Of a stretch of DNA of 64,000 nucleotides, positions 10,485-20,420 are shown one piece after another. Source of the stretch: Cyathus striatus (taxonomy: Eukaryota; Basidiomycota; Agaricomycetes; Agaricales; Nidulariaceae); contig JAOVFP010000016.1 of NCBI GenBank assembly GCA_025738555.1, positions 2,294,001 to 2,358,000 of the forward strand. The letters are read 5' to 3'. Both the position numbers and the translations under genes were made by a program. The notes beneath the pieces are model-generated. The model saw nothing but the letters and a program-made list of their open reading frames with translations, was not told the origin of the DNA and ran no database searches. Each line of letters begins with the position of its first letter. Positions within the stretch are counted from its first letter, which is position 1.

Positions 10485-12075
10485 AGAGCAGCTCCAGTGA
10501 CTCTGCACAGGCTGAGGGCCACATTGATCTCTCCTGTGCAACTAAGGAGATAAGACTAAACACATCCACTCTTTTTGACCCTCAAGCTGTACATATTCCA
10601 TTGACTTCATTTTCTCCAGCTGTGCTGGATATGCCTCTTTCTTTTCTCTTGCTCATCGATTCTGGTTCAACCCACTGTTTTGCTGACTTGTTGTTTGTGA
10701 GGGAGCACAACCTCCCCACAACTCTGGTCCCTCCCATTGCACTGAAACTTTTTGATGGTACCTCTAACTCCATACTTACAGAGAGTATATTATTATCTGT
10801 AACGTTTCCTACTGGTGAATGCATGGATATTTCTTTCTATGTAACTCCACTCAATTCTTCCTGCTCTATGGTATTAGGATTCAACTGGCTCTCCCAACAC
10901 AATCTGTTGATTGACTGGACTGAGAGACATATACTTGGCTTCCAAACCCCAGTTCTAGGAGAATCTTCTTTGTCTTTGTTGACACCTGCACTGAAGGCAT
11001 CTGCCTCCTTGCAAACCCCTCCATCACCAGCTTTGTCTTCTGTTCCTCCATCAGACAATAGTCCACCTCCTAGTATCTCACTCATCAACACTGCAGCTTT
11101 TCTCCAGGCTAGTAAGCTCACTGGCTTGCAAATGTTTAGGATACAAGCCAGTGCCATAGTCTCAGCTTCTGCTGCTGCCATGGCTGCAGAAACCATGGAC
11201 CTCTCCAATATTCCTCTGGAATACCACGAGTTTGCTGACATCTTCAGCAAAACATGAGCAGACACTCTTGCTCCACATCACCCTTATAATCTCCGGATCA
11301 ACTTGGAGGAAGGTACATCTCCTCCAGTTGGTACTGTATATTCACTCTCACAGTCTGAGTTGGCCTCTCTATGAGAATTCATTGACAAACATCTCCGGAT
11401 TGGCTTCATCTGTCCTTCTCATTCTCCACATGGAGCACCAGTGCTCTTTGTCTGGAAGAAAGATGGATCCCTTCGACTCTGTGTCGATTTCTATGGGCTC
11501 AATGCAATCTCTAAAAAGGATCGATATCCCCTTCCCCTTATTTCCAACCTCCTTGACTCTCCTCACAAGGCTAGAATCTACACTAAGATCGATCTCTGCC
11601 ACACTTACCACTTAGTCCACATTGCTGATGGAGATGAGTGGAAGACCACTTTTCACACTTGCTATAGCTCATTTGAATGGCTAGTTATGCCATTTGGACT
11701 CACCAATGCACCTGCAGCTTTCCAACACCCCATGAATGACATCTTCAAGGACATGCTCAATGTGTGCATTACAGTCTACCTCAATGATATACTAATCTAC
11801 TCTGATAGTCTCAAGGAGCACAAATGGCATGTTAAAGAATTCCTCAAGTGTTTACACCAACATGGGCTCTATGCCCAGGCAGACAAGTGTGAATTTCACA
11901 CTGAATCTGTTGAGTACTTAGGTTACGTCCTTTCTCCAGGTGGCCTCACTATGTCCCAGGATAAAGTCCAAACCATTAGGGATTGGCCCGAGCCTAAGAA
12001 GGTTAAAGACATTCAGTCTTTTCTTGGGTTTGCCAACTTCTATAGGTGCTTTATCCAGCACTACTCTGACATTGT
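10485..12075 (+). pseudogene. pol: Ty3 pol, protease and reverse transcriptase portion, broken
   Basis: The -1 frame is open from 10481 onward. The aspartic protease motif LLIDSGSTHCF is at about 10640-10680. The frame is cut by TGA at 11255-11257 and 11372-11374; the second falls where the family has Arg (ELASL-stop-EFID), implying CGA to TGA. RT follows: LRLCVDFYGLNAISKKDRYP, a KIDLCHTYH block and the MPFGLTNAPAAFQ block. The catalytic box reads VYLNDILIYS instead of VYLDDILIYS (codon AAT at 11783-11785), so a metal-binding Asp is lost. The reading is interrupted after IQHYSDIV by nested insertions starting near 12073. Confidence 0.9.
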
Positions 12076-12076
12076 A

Positions 12077-12341
12077 CTGTACCATTACGACCAACTGTTC
12101 ACGAGATTTTTGCGTGACAGCCATGTTTAGTTGAACCTTCTGTTCAATGACCTGTGAGGTGCGTGACAAGACCCAAATCTGTTCAAATATAGGCTTGCGA
12201 GCGAAGTGAGTGCTTGCAAAATTTGACCATGGTTGTTGTACCTCTGTTCAGGCCTGGCTGTGATGCATGATAAATCTGGGATCCGTTCAAGTTTACGACG
12301 CCGTGTGACGCATGACTGAACAGTTGGTCATCATGGTACAG
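12077..12341. mobile_element. Tc1/mariner-like MITE nested in pol, 265 bp
   Basis: Inverted ends CTGTACCATTACGACCAACTG and CAGTTGGTCATCATGGTACAG, flanked by TA at 12075-12076 and 12342-12343. Same family as 7193-7461, inserted in reverse orientation; internal blocks such as GAACAGAGGTACAA are shared. It sits exactly where the RT frame stops aligning. Confidence 0.7.
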
Positions 12342-12343
12342 TA

Positions 12344-12515
12344 GTGCCACTCACTCCCAAGGGGCGCAACACACAAGTTGAAGCCAACATTCCACTACTC
12401 CTGTACTTGTTCATTATCTCCACACACCCTACTAACGTTGTACAAGTTACTCCACTATTAGACTATCTACTCCAAGGTTCTTGTACCTAGTGGAAAAGAA
12501 CGGGACGTGACAGGC
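12344..12515 (+). repeat. Probable LTR remnant of a related Ty3 family
   Basis: Contains GCAACACACAAGTTGAAGCC, ...CTCCTGTACTTG... and ends GGGACGTGACA, which parallels the 3' third of the local LTR (GCACATAAGCTGAAGCC ... GGGCACAGTCATGACA) while differing too much to be the same family. It lies between the nested MITE and the resumed RNase H frame. No clean target duplication was found, and about 15 expected codons between RT and RNase H are missing. Confidence 0.4.
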
Positions 12516-13959
12516 TTGCCAATTGGCATTCGAGAAACTTAAGGACACCTTCACTACAGCCCCTGTACTCACTCATTGGGTCCCTGATGCCCAGATCATT
12601 GTAGAGACTGATGCCTCCGACTATGCACTTGGAGCAATCCTCTCTATTGTTGCTGACAATGGCAATATTCACCCCATTGCATTCCATTCCTGTACTTTCA
12701 CTGCTCCTGAACTGAATTACGACATGCACAACAAGGAACTCCTGGCTATTTTTGAAGCTTTTTGTGTCTGGCAACACTACTTGGAAGGTTTTGGTACTCT
12801 GGTTGATGTGGTTACTGACCATAAAAACTTAGAGTATTTCTCCACCACCAAGATTCTCACTCACTGCCAGGCTCATTGGTCAGAGTACCTATCTCAGTTC
12901 AATCTGGTTATTCATTTCTGCCCAGGGAAACTTGGTGCAAAACCTGATGCTTTAACTAGATGATGGGACATCTACTCTAAAGGGGGGAATAACAACTATG
13001 CCAAAGTCAATCCACACAATTTTTGCCCTGTTTTTACCCAAGAATAGCTCATCGCCTCTATCTGTGCCACCACACTCCTTCATCCTGTTCTTCATGCCAG
13101 CATCATTATGGATGTTGAGTAACTCCACTGTGACATCCTCACTGCCCAACCCCTAGACACTGTCACATCCATCCACCTTTGCAACCCTACTAATCATTGG
13201 TCTGTCAGTTCAGATGGCTTACTTCACCTTGACAATTAGATTTATGTCCCAGACAACAATTCTCTCCACCTTTGCATTGTCCAGTACAAACATGACCATC
13301 TACTCACCAGATACCCTGGTCAGAATAAGACCTTGAATAATATTCGACAGGAATATACTTGGCCTGGACTCTGTACTTGTGTCAAGGACTATTGTAAGTC
13401 TTGCACCACCTGCTTATGGTCTAAACCACAGCATCACTGTCCCTATGGTACCTTGAAGCAATTGCCTATCCCAGAGTTCCCATGGCACTCTATCTCTATG
13501 GACTTCATTGAAATGCTTCCCATCTCTGGATTTGATAAGTACAATTCAATCCTAGTTATTGTTGACTGCCTTAGCAAGCAAGCTATCTTCATCCCTTGTC
13601 ATAACACCATTACCTCTGCCCAGCTCGCTAAGCTCTTTGTCATGCATGTATTCTCTAAGCATGGTGTTCCCAGCCACATTACCTCTGATCATGGTTTGGA
13701 GTTTGTCTCCCACTTCTTCCAGTCTCTTGGTAAGGTTCTTGACATCAATCTACACTTTACCTCCAGATATCATCCAGAAGGTGATGGACAAACTGAACGC
13801 ATTAGCCAAGTCTTAGAGCAGTACCTTTGCATTTACTGCAATTACCAGCAGGACAACTGGGCTGATCTCCTTCCCATTGCTGAGTTTGTGTACAACAATA
13901 CACTGAGCTCAACCACTAATATGACTCCTTTCTTTGCCAACAAGGGTTATCATCCACAG
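12516..13959 (+). pseudogene. pol: Ty3 pol, RNase H and integrase portion, broken
   Basis: RNase H resumes at CQLAFEKLKDTFTTAPVLTH and keeps its acidic residues (VETDASDYALGA, YDMHNKELLAI, VVTDHKNLEYF). Stops in the same frame: TGA 12961-12963 (after ALTR, where Arg is expected), TAG 13045-13047, TAA 13120-13122 and TAG 13237-13239. Integrase: the zinc-binding HHCC domain is degraded (second His replaced, TRYPGQ) but CKSCTTC remains. The catalytic core has D in MDFIEMLPISG, D in HITSDHGLEFVS (normally SDRG) and E in a GQTERISQVLEQYL block, the D,D35E pattern. The frame ends at GYHPQ, where an insertion begins. Confidence 0.88.
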
Positions 13960-15023
13960 TGATGATGCTACTTCGTGTATACAGGTAATTTGATAGTAAT
14001 AGTACTACTACACAATGTATTTTAAGATTATTATTCTATCAATACTAGCTGAGTTACTCGCAATAGTCTTTTAAAAGGTCGAGGGTGTAAACAGTTCAAA
14101 TTTATATGTTATATTCTGTGTAATTAAACGGACAGTGGACAGTTTCTATCTCAAAAATGCTTGCGTGCACTTCATGTACTTGATTATCTCATTATCTAAT
14201 CACAACCACTGTCTTATCTGTACTCGATTATCTCGGTTATCTAATCAAAACGATGTCTGGTCTGTCTGTAGCGCTACCCTGTCTGTGGGGAATGGAAGTA
14301 TCACTAGTCCAGCGGTCCTTACTTCTCTATCTATTTACTGTACTACTTATATATGTTATTACTGCATGAGTTGATCTAACTGGACCGTCCTGATCTATTT
14401 ATATCCCACATGACATACACTGTGCACGCACAATTAAGGCTGTACCAGGCGCATGAAGGCATGTGTCGACATCCCCACAAACCTGCGCCTGGCACTCGGT
14501 TTTCCAGATGAGTGCACACTTGGCAATCTTTGATGGACTTACGCGACTTATGGTTTGCGCTATCCTGGTACGCGTTATTCTCAACTGCGCATTCCTTACT
14601 ATGACCCAAGAACCTCATCTCAAAATAATCCTCTGCCCAATTATATTCTTTGTTTGGTAAGTGCACTATCAGTCACCACTAAACCACTTATGCATATAAT
14701 CAGATTATAAACAGCTTCCATATCAAATGTTTATCTCTTGACAAGAGAATCGCACATGCTACTTTCAGTGGAACCAATTAGATATCCTTCTAACCCAAGT
14801 ATGTACCTTTATCCATGTTCAAACTGGCCTCTAACGATCTTTTTATATTGGTTTTATATTTTATATTAATTCTCTTGTTAAAGGTGTGTTTCATTACACA
14901 ATAGCTGACAGCACAGGACTTAACTTCAGCTTGTAATACCCAAGATCATAAAGGTTCATCTTATATGGATGGGACAGGGAGTACTTTTATCTAACCATTC
15001 CTTATTGAATTAAAAGGTGCCAT
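13960..15023. mobile_element. Unclassified ~1.06 kb insertion in pol
   Basis: Interrupts the pol frame between GYHPQ (13959) and QITVYP (15030). The bordering octamers ATCCACAG and ATCAACAG differ at one base and may be a decayed 8-bp duplication. No terminal inverted repeats are evident. The interior has an imperfect hairpin (CCAGGCGCA / TGCGCCTGG near 14446-14493) and AT-rich DNA, with no convincing ORF. Confidence 0.45.
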
Positions 15024-15661
15024 ATCAACAGATTACAGTTTATCCCAAACGTGATGTTACCTCTGTTCATGCTAGGGACTATGCCGTGGACCTTCAGGAA
15101 CTTCATGAAAATCTCAAAGCCAAAATAGCACTTGCTCAAAAATGCTATCAGGTTGGAGCAGACAACTGTCATTTGCCTGCCCTGGAGTTCAAAGTTGAAA
15201 CCAAAGCCTTCGTCCATGCTAAGTTCTTCAACACCACTCGCCCTTCCAAGAAATTGGCTGAAAAGTATTATGGTCCTTTTGAGATCATTGCTGAAACTGG
15301 TACCCACTCCCACACCCTTAGACTCCCTTCCAATTTCTGAGCTGTACACCCTGTATTCCATGTTTCTATGCTCGAGCCCGCAGTAGAAAATACTATCCCT
15401 GGTTGAGAGATACCTCTGCCTCCCCCTGTGGAAATTGACAGAGATATCGAGTTTGAGATCAGTGAGATCTGCAACTCCAAGCTAGATTGCCAGTTCAAGA
15501 AATGTCATCTTCATTACTTAGTCCAATGGACTGGTTATGAAGGAACCGATGAAGAACTCACTTGGTTGGCTGCCACCAAAGTAGAACATGCTACAGAGCT
15601 CATAGAGGAATTTCATGCTCATTATCCCGATAAGCCCAATCCTTCTACTCCTGTTACATAG
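15024..15661 (+). pseudogene. pol: Ty3 pol C-terminus with chromodomain
   Basis: Reads ITVYPKRDVTSVHARDYAVD, then the conserved GPFEIIAETG block, TGA at 15338-15340 (family has Arg before AVHPVFHVSMLEP) and TGA at 15404-15406 (Arg expected after NTIPG). The chromodomain follows (FEISEICNSKLD ... LHYLVQWTGYEGTDEELTWL), with the aromatic/W-x-G-Y core that binds methylated histone tails. It ends at TAG after NPSTPVT. The same frame as RT is kept, so stops are substitutions, not indels. Confidence 0.9.
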
Positions 15662-15979
15662 ACTTTCTCTGCTTACATTTTCATTTCTCTGCTATAGTTT
15701 CTTGTATATCCATATCCATCTTCTTGACCAAAGGTTGAAGATTGACACTTCTCCAGACACTGCTTGCATGATGACCACTACATTTAATAAGCATAGCTGA
15801 TTCATCACTTTGCATACTTAATGAGGTGGGCTGAGAGTGAAAGTATTAGTTTTCTCCTAAGGTGTTTCTCTTTACTCCATCTTACTGTTTACTCTTACTT
15901 TTTGCTCTCCTCATGCCAAAAAATCATTAAAAGTCGACAAAAAACAAGTATATACAATTTTTTCCCTGTCTACTGTACA

Positions 15980-16411
15980 CTACTCATCTTCTTCTTCTTC
16001 CTCCTCATTACTCCCAGACTCATTAGTCTCTGCCGGAGTACCTTCCTCTGCCACCTGCATGGTTGTCATCAACCTGTTCAATGTTCCCATTAACTCTGTG
16101 TGCATGCTGACATTTCTCCCCAAGGCCTCCATCAGCATGTCTGATAAGGGGCTCCTGGAGTTGAGTTGAAGTGCCAGCTTGTCGTGCTCATTCGCAGCTG
16201 TCTTGGTCTTCTCCACACCTTTACCCTTCTTCTCTGCTGATGTCCTCACTTCTTTCACCTCAATGTCAGACTTGTCCCCAGCCTGGCTCTCAGTGCCAGT
16301 ATGACTCTTGCTTCCAGACTGGCTAGCCTTGCTGCTAGCATTGTCTTCCACCACTTTGTCATCGATCAGAGCCTTGCTCTTCACCCCTTTATGCTGGGAA
16401 GTCCAGGTCAT
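15980..16411 (-). CDS. Antisense accessory ORF 2 of the Ty3 element
   Basis: Lies between the chromodomain and the 3' LTR on the opposite strand. It is a 143-residue hydrophilic frame, rich in Lys/Glu/Ser (KKGKGVEKTKTAANEHDK), with a Met/Leu-rich segment (LSDMLMEALGRNVSMHTELM) and an acidic Glu tail ending EEEEEEDE. It probably continues the upstream antisense frame (16461-16949) through a frameshift or intron near 16440. No family recognised. Antisense genes between pol and the 3' LTR are known from some Ty3 lineages, but their function is unclear. Confidence 0.4.
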   Translation of the reverse strand: MTWTSQHKGVKSKALIDDKVVEDNASSKASQSGSKSHTGTESQAGDKSDIEVKEVRTSAEKKGKGVEKTKTAANEHDKLALQLNSRSPLSDMLMEALGRNVSMHTELMGTLNRLMTTMQVAEEGTPAETNESGSNEEEEEEDE

Positions 16412-16460
16412 AGTCTTGAGTTGGAACCCCTACATTCATAGGCCCTACCTCTGCCAATGC

Positions 16461-16949
16461 TCACTCTACCACCTCCTCCACTGGAGTCAACTCATCCACT
16501 GTCATCACCAAGCTATCAGCCCCCCTGTGATAGTGTAAGGATTGCATAATTGACCCTTTACTAAATGACATGAGTCCCAACCTTGTCATCATCTCCTTGT
16601 ACTCCACATGTACTGGCAGAGAAGTGCCCTGCTTCATCGTTTCCTCCACTGGGTGACTAGTTAGTCGTGCCATTGTTTGAGTGACCCTTGCCTTTGTCTC
16701 CTTCTGCTTATGTTTCTTTGCCCTTATCGCCCCCAATCTTCCTCCCTCATTCACTTCCATTGTGTCTTCCTTCTCTGCCTTGACCTCCTCAGTCTCTTTT
16801 GCCTCCACTTCAATCAACTCTGTCCCAATGCCTAGCTTCACCCTGAAGGCCTTCAACTGTGCCTCCATCTCTTCAAGCCTCTTAAGCTTCTCCACATCAA
16901 TGGCCAGGGGCATGGGTTGAGAGCTCGAAGACATGTTTAAAGCAGTCAC
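16461..16949 (-). CDS. Antisense accessory ORF 1 of the Ty3 element, coiled coil
   Basis: A 162-residue frame starting MTALNMSSSSQPMPLAIDVE, then EKLKRLEEMEAQLKAFRVKL, a classic heptad coiled coil, then an acidic/basic linker (KETEEVKAEKEDTMEV) and a C-terminal SHPVEETMKQGTSLPVHVEY block. Another Met at MSSSSQ is a possible start. Composition (charged, coiled coil) recalls capsid-associated or nucleocapsid-like retroelement proteins, but this is inference. It remains open while the sense pol frames are full of stops; being GC-poor in CpG, it may simply have escaped decay. Confidence 0.45.
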   Translation of the reverse strand: MTALNMSSSSQPMPLAIDVEKLKRLEEMEAQLKAFRVKLGIGTELIEVEAKETEEVKAEKEDTMEVNEGGRLGAIRAKKHKQKETKARVTQTMARLTSHPVEETMKQGTSLPVHVEYKEMMTRLGLMSFSKGSIMQSLHYHRGADSLVMTVDELTPVEEVVE

Positions 16950-17100
16950 ATGCTAAGGAGTTATTACAATGGGGTAAAAGATGGGTTTGACTTCTCCACC
17001 ACAGCTGACCTTTATATATCTGGACCTGAGGTCAAAACACCAATCAATTTCAAAAAGCTTATTATTTGATCATGTGCTCAGGCCTCAAGGGCTCAGCCTT

Positions 17101-17110
17101 AAGGGGGGAA
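17101..17110 (+). other. Polypurine tract of the Ty3 element
   Basis: AAGGGGGGAA lies 3 bases before the 3' LTR start at 17114, the expected place for plus-strand priming. A second purine run (AAAGGGGGGAATAA) near 12980 is not next to an LTR. Confidence 0.6.
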
Positions 17111-17113
17111 TAC

Positions 17114-17766
17114 TGTCATATCCTGTATTGCCTACCTCCAGACTCCTATGCTCTTACTCTGCCTTCACCTATGTTTACTCCAGACTTTGATTACATTCTT
17201 AATATTATATATTGATTACTGTACATAGATTACTCTCATTTCCTTTCTTCCACCATACTGAGCTATCCCCTCAGTATTGTAGTATACATCTCATAGTGAG
17301 TCACTTATCATTCTTAAGTGCGCCACTATCAATTTTACTTTACACTTACTTCTCTGACACATTTTATTATGTTTAATTAGTTTTAGTCTTCATTCTACAT
17401 ATGCCTACCCTGACTGTACTTCTCCACTGGCCTTGGCCAGCAGCCTTTACTTACTCCAAGTCTCTAGTATTTAAGTAGTACTTGATTTGTACTTTAGTCT
17501 TTAGTTTCATATTGAACTACATCCTCACCCTTCAGTCTGACTTGAGTTACACCTCTCGTCTTCTCATCTCTAGTCTTCTCTGAAGGGCTTGCCCTTACTC
17601 CAAAATCTAGGACCAGGAATCCCAGAGGTGCAGCACATAAGCTGAAGCCAAAGTCCTACCCCCTGAGTTCTCATTCTCTGTCTTTGTCTTGCACTCACCC
17701 CTTGCTTCTCCATAGTCACCCCCTCATACTCTGCTGCCAAGTCAGGCTAGGGGCACAGTTGTGACA
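17114..17766 (+). repeat. 3' LTR of Ty3 element
   Basis: TGTCATATCC ... GTTGTGACA, collinear with the 5' LTR apart from a 12-bp deletion and scattered transitions. Many of the differences fall on former CpG sites, where the 5' copy has CA and this copy TG, or the reverse. Confidence 0.9.
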
Positions 17767-18809
17767 CTGTACCACATTAACTCTTATCCCCAATGGTATC
17801 AATAGAATAATCATGTAACACTAGTTGTTGTTCCTGTAGTTGGCTAGAAGTGGACATCAAGTCTTGAGAGTCAGTGTGAAATTACTGAGCACAATTTGCT
17901 GCTCATAGGGACCCAGGTGAGGTTTTTATATGACAGCTTGCATTGAGTGTCAAATGAGGCATTCCATCCATAGGAAGACAGGCAGGTAGGGGGAAAGGGG
18001 ATGAGGGAAGAGGAATGACAAGGAGGAACAATGGGGAGGGACACTACAAGTATGCTAAGATGGAAAGTGGACAGGTTCAAAATGTCCAAATTGGGCAATT
18101 TTTTACTCAGAAGTATCAACATTGTTGATGAAAACCTTGGTTGCATCTAATAGGATAAGTGAATTGAAATAAATTAATGTAAAAGTAACAGATTTTATAA
18201 GCAGTATGCCTGTGTCTGCTCAAGGGGATGTGTACTAGTCTACTAGAAGGTCTCCCAGGCCAAGTGCACCTGAGCCCCCACACAAGTCACCTCTTAAAGC
18301 AGGTAATGCATGCAAGGCAAAGTGCACCAGGCCTTGGCAAGTATTATACATCTGACAATGAGCATTCAGATGGCACTTCTGGCAAGGACAGTACAGGAGT
18401 ATCCACATTTAATTGTTGAAAAAAATCTAATAATATACCTTACACCTCCAATAGTTAAATACTGTTGCAAAGTGCAAGCAACACCACTTCTCCATAGCAC
18501 ATCCCAGACTAAGCACCCCAGACCTATTCCACTCTGCACAAGCAATAATGGAGAGGTTCAAAGGTGCCAAGATGTCCTAAGTATGAAGTGCAGCCTCAGG
18601 CAATACCACTTTTCCACAGTGCATCCTAAACCCAACCAAGTGTCCCAGCACTATTGGTCTCTGCAGAAATGACCATGGAGTAGTAGTAGACATCTCGCAA
18701 GATACAGAGAGATAGAATGATAGAGATAGAGACTAACAGAGGAAAAAATAGAAAGATGACTCATCAAAACTGAGGGTACTGCATAGATTTGGTTAGCATT
18801 GTATTCAGC
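17767..18809. other. Intergenic repeat remnants
   Basis: Contains a minus-strand copy (about 18000-18110) of the repeat that hosts the small hAT and MITE at 6781-7461, here without either insertion. Downstream (about 18470-18660) is a degenerate tandem duplication with the shared pattern AAGTGCA...ACCACTT(C/T)TCCA(T/C)AG. No gene is supported. Confidence 0.5.
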
Positions 18810-19092
18810 AATGTGGCTAGGGCTGCCAATCATAACTGTACAATACAGTTATGGCTTGTATGGTATGGTATATATTGCTATACCATATGAGCAAAATAAA
18901 TTGTTCATATGGTATGGGTATGGGACAGTTTTCACCCATAATTAACCATACTGTATAACCATTTATGGCTGTATATACAGCTTAGTTGAGTGGCTTCAAT
19001 GTCATCTATATGTTCTCCAGGCTATCAGCAAACAATACTTACCATTGTGACATATTGTCTGTATATTGCCTAAAACTAATCAATGATGATTG

Positions 19093-20412
19093 TAGGGCTG
19101 CCAACCATAACTGTACAAAATGGTTATAGCTTGTACAGTATGGTATATATTGCCATACCATATGAGTGAAATAAATTGTTCATATGGTATGGGTATGGGA
19201 TGGTTTTCACCTGTAATTAACCATACCATATAACCATTTATGACCATATATATGGCTTATTCAAGTGGCCTCAATGACATACTGAGAAGCCTGGTGTGTA
19301 TCATCTTTTCATTTATTTTTACTTGTACTCTTATGCTAATTACCACTGAAATTGGTGTTCAGACACAGCTTGATGGAAATGCCTTTGGTTATAGTCAACT
19401 GTATGAACACATACTGTCACTTAAGAAGCCTAATAGTGTATATGATCAAACATGTACAGGTAATATATTACTGTTAGTATATTTCACACTGTTTCCTCTA
19501 TATAACACACCTTGATGCTTTCACCTTTGGACCAGATAAATTCAATGCTCATCCGTCATATACTTAGCACATACTTGAAGTACTTAAATATGTATACATG
19601 ATGCAAAAATACAGTAACATGGCACCTTTCTGCTCCAACTTTTCTCCATTCATTATTCAATTTTAGGTACTTCATATCTCTTTGAGCTGAAACAGCATTT
19701 TTAATAAAATAACTTAAGGTGCATTTAAATGATAGCATGTCATATGTGACAAAATATAAGAGAGTAAGGCTGAAGAAAGTTTGAAGGTGGATTGAATGCA
19801 TTGCAGGATTGCTCCAAAACATCTTGACAAGGCATGGGAAAGCATGAGAAATACTGTCAGCAAAACATTTCATGAAAAAACATAGCTTCTAGTTGATTTA
19901 ATATTATGTTGCTATTATAAGATTTAGGATCATTTAATTATACACAAGAACAAAATTGTACAATGAGAATGCGGAAAATGGAAGAAAAACTGTAGACTAT
20001 GGCACTCCTTCCCTATGGTGATTAATTTCCCATTCAGAGCAGCATAGTCATGCAAGTCTCAAGCTGAAGATGATTTGCAGCCTTATGATTGTAAAACATT
20101 ACAGCAAGCTTCAGAGGGTCTGGGTGGCTAGTGGCTCAAGGTAGTTTATGTATAACTAAAACTTATTCTACTTATGCATTATGTATATTGTATATTTCAT
20201 GCATATTATACCTGTTGAGTGGAAATTTCAGATCTTACAAAAATAATTCAGCATCTATCATAACTGTAAACTGTAAACAGCCATATTTGTACCCATACCA
20301 TACTGTAGAAGGTTCAAAAAATGTCTGTACAGTACAGTTATGGCTACAACCCATACTGTAGATGGTTTACTTTATATGGCTGTAAACTGTTATGGTATGG
20401 TTGGCAGCCCTA
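19093..20412. mobile_element. Non-autonomous hAT derivative, 1320 bp, nested
   Basis: Perfect TAGGGCTGCC/GGCAGCCCTA ends and a perfect 8-bp duplication GATGATTG (19085-19092 and 20413-20420). Both ends and internal blocks (GTACTCTTATGCTAATTACCACTGAAA near 19325 vs 20923; the stretch near 20160-20260 vs 24730-24830) match the host element, so this is an internally deleted copy that inserted into its own parent family. AT-rich interior, no coding potential. Confidence 0.88.
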
Positions 20413-20420
20413 GATGATTG

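Larger units (their letters stand above)
7996..17766 (+). mobile_element. Full-length, inactivated Ty3/chromovirus LTR retrotransposon
   Basis: Order LTR - gag - protease - reverse transcriptase - RNase H - integrase - chromodomain - LTR is that of Ty3/Gypsy chromoviruses, which integrate via D,D35E integrase and target heterochromatin by the chromodomain. Multiple in-frame stops, an RT active-site substitution, a nested insertion between RT and RNase H (about 12073-12515) and another of about 1.06 kb in the integrase/tail junction make it non-autonomous. A polypurine tract (AAGGGGGGAA, 17101-17110) immediately precedes the 3' LTR. An antisense ORF pair occupies the region between chromodomain and 3' LTR. 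Confidence 0.92.

Noticed and set aside
17767..17771. CTGTA versus CTGTT as an exact 5-bp duplication for the full-length Ty3 element
   Set aside because: Only four of five bases match, so it is noted as probable and not claimed as exact.
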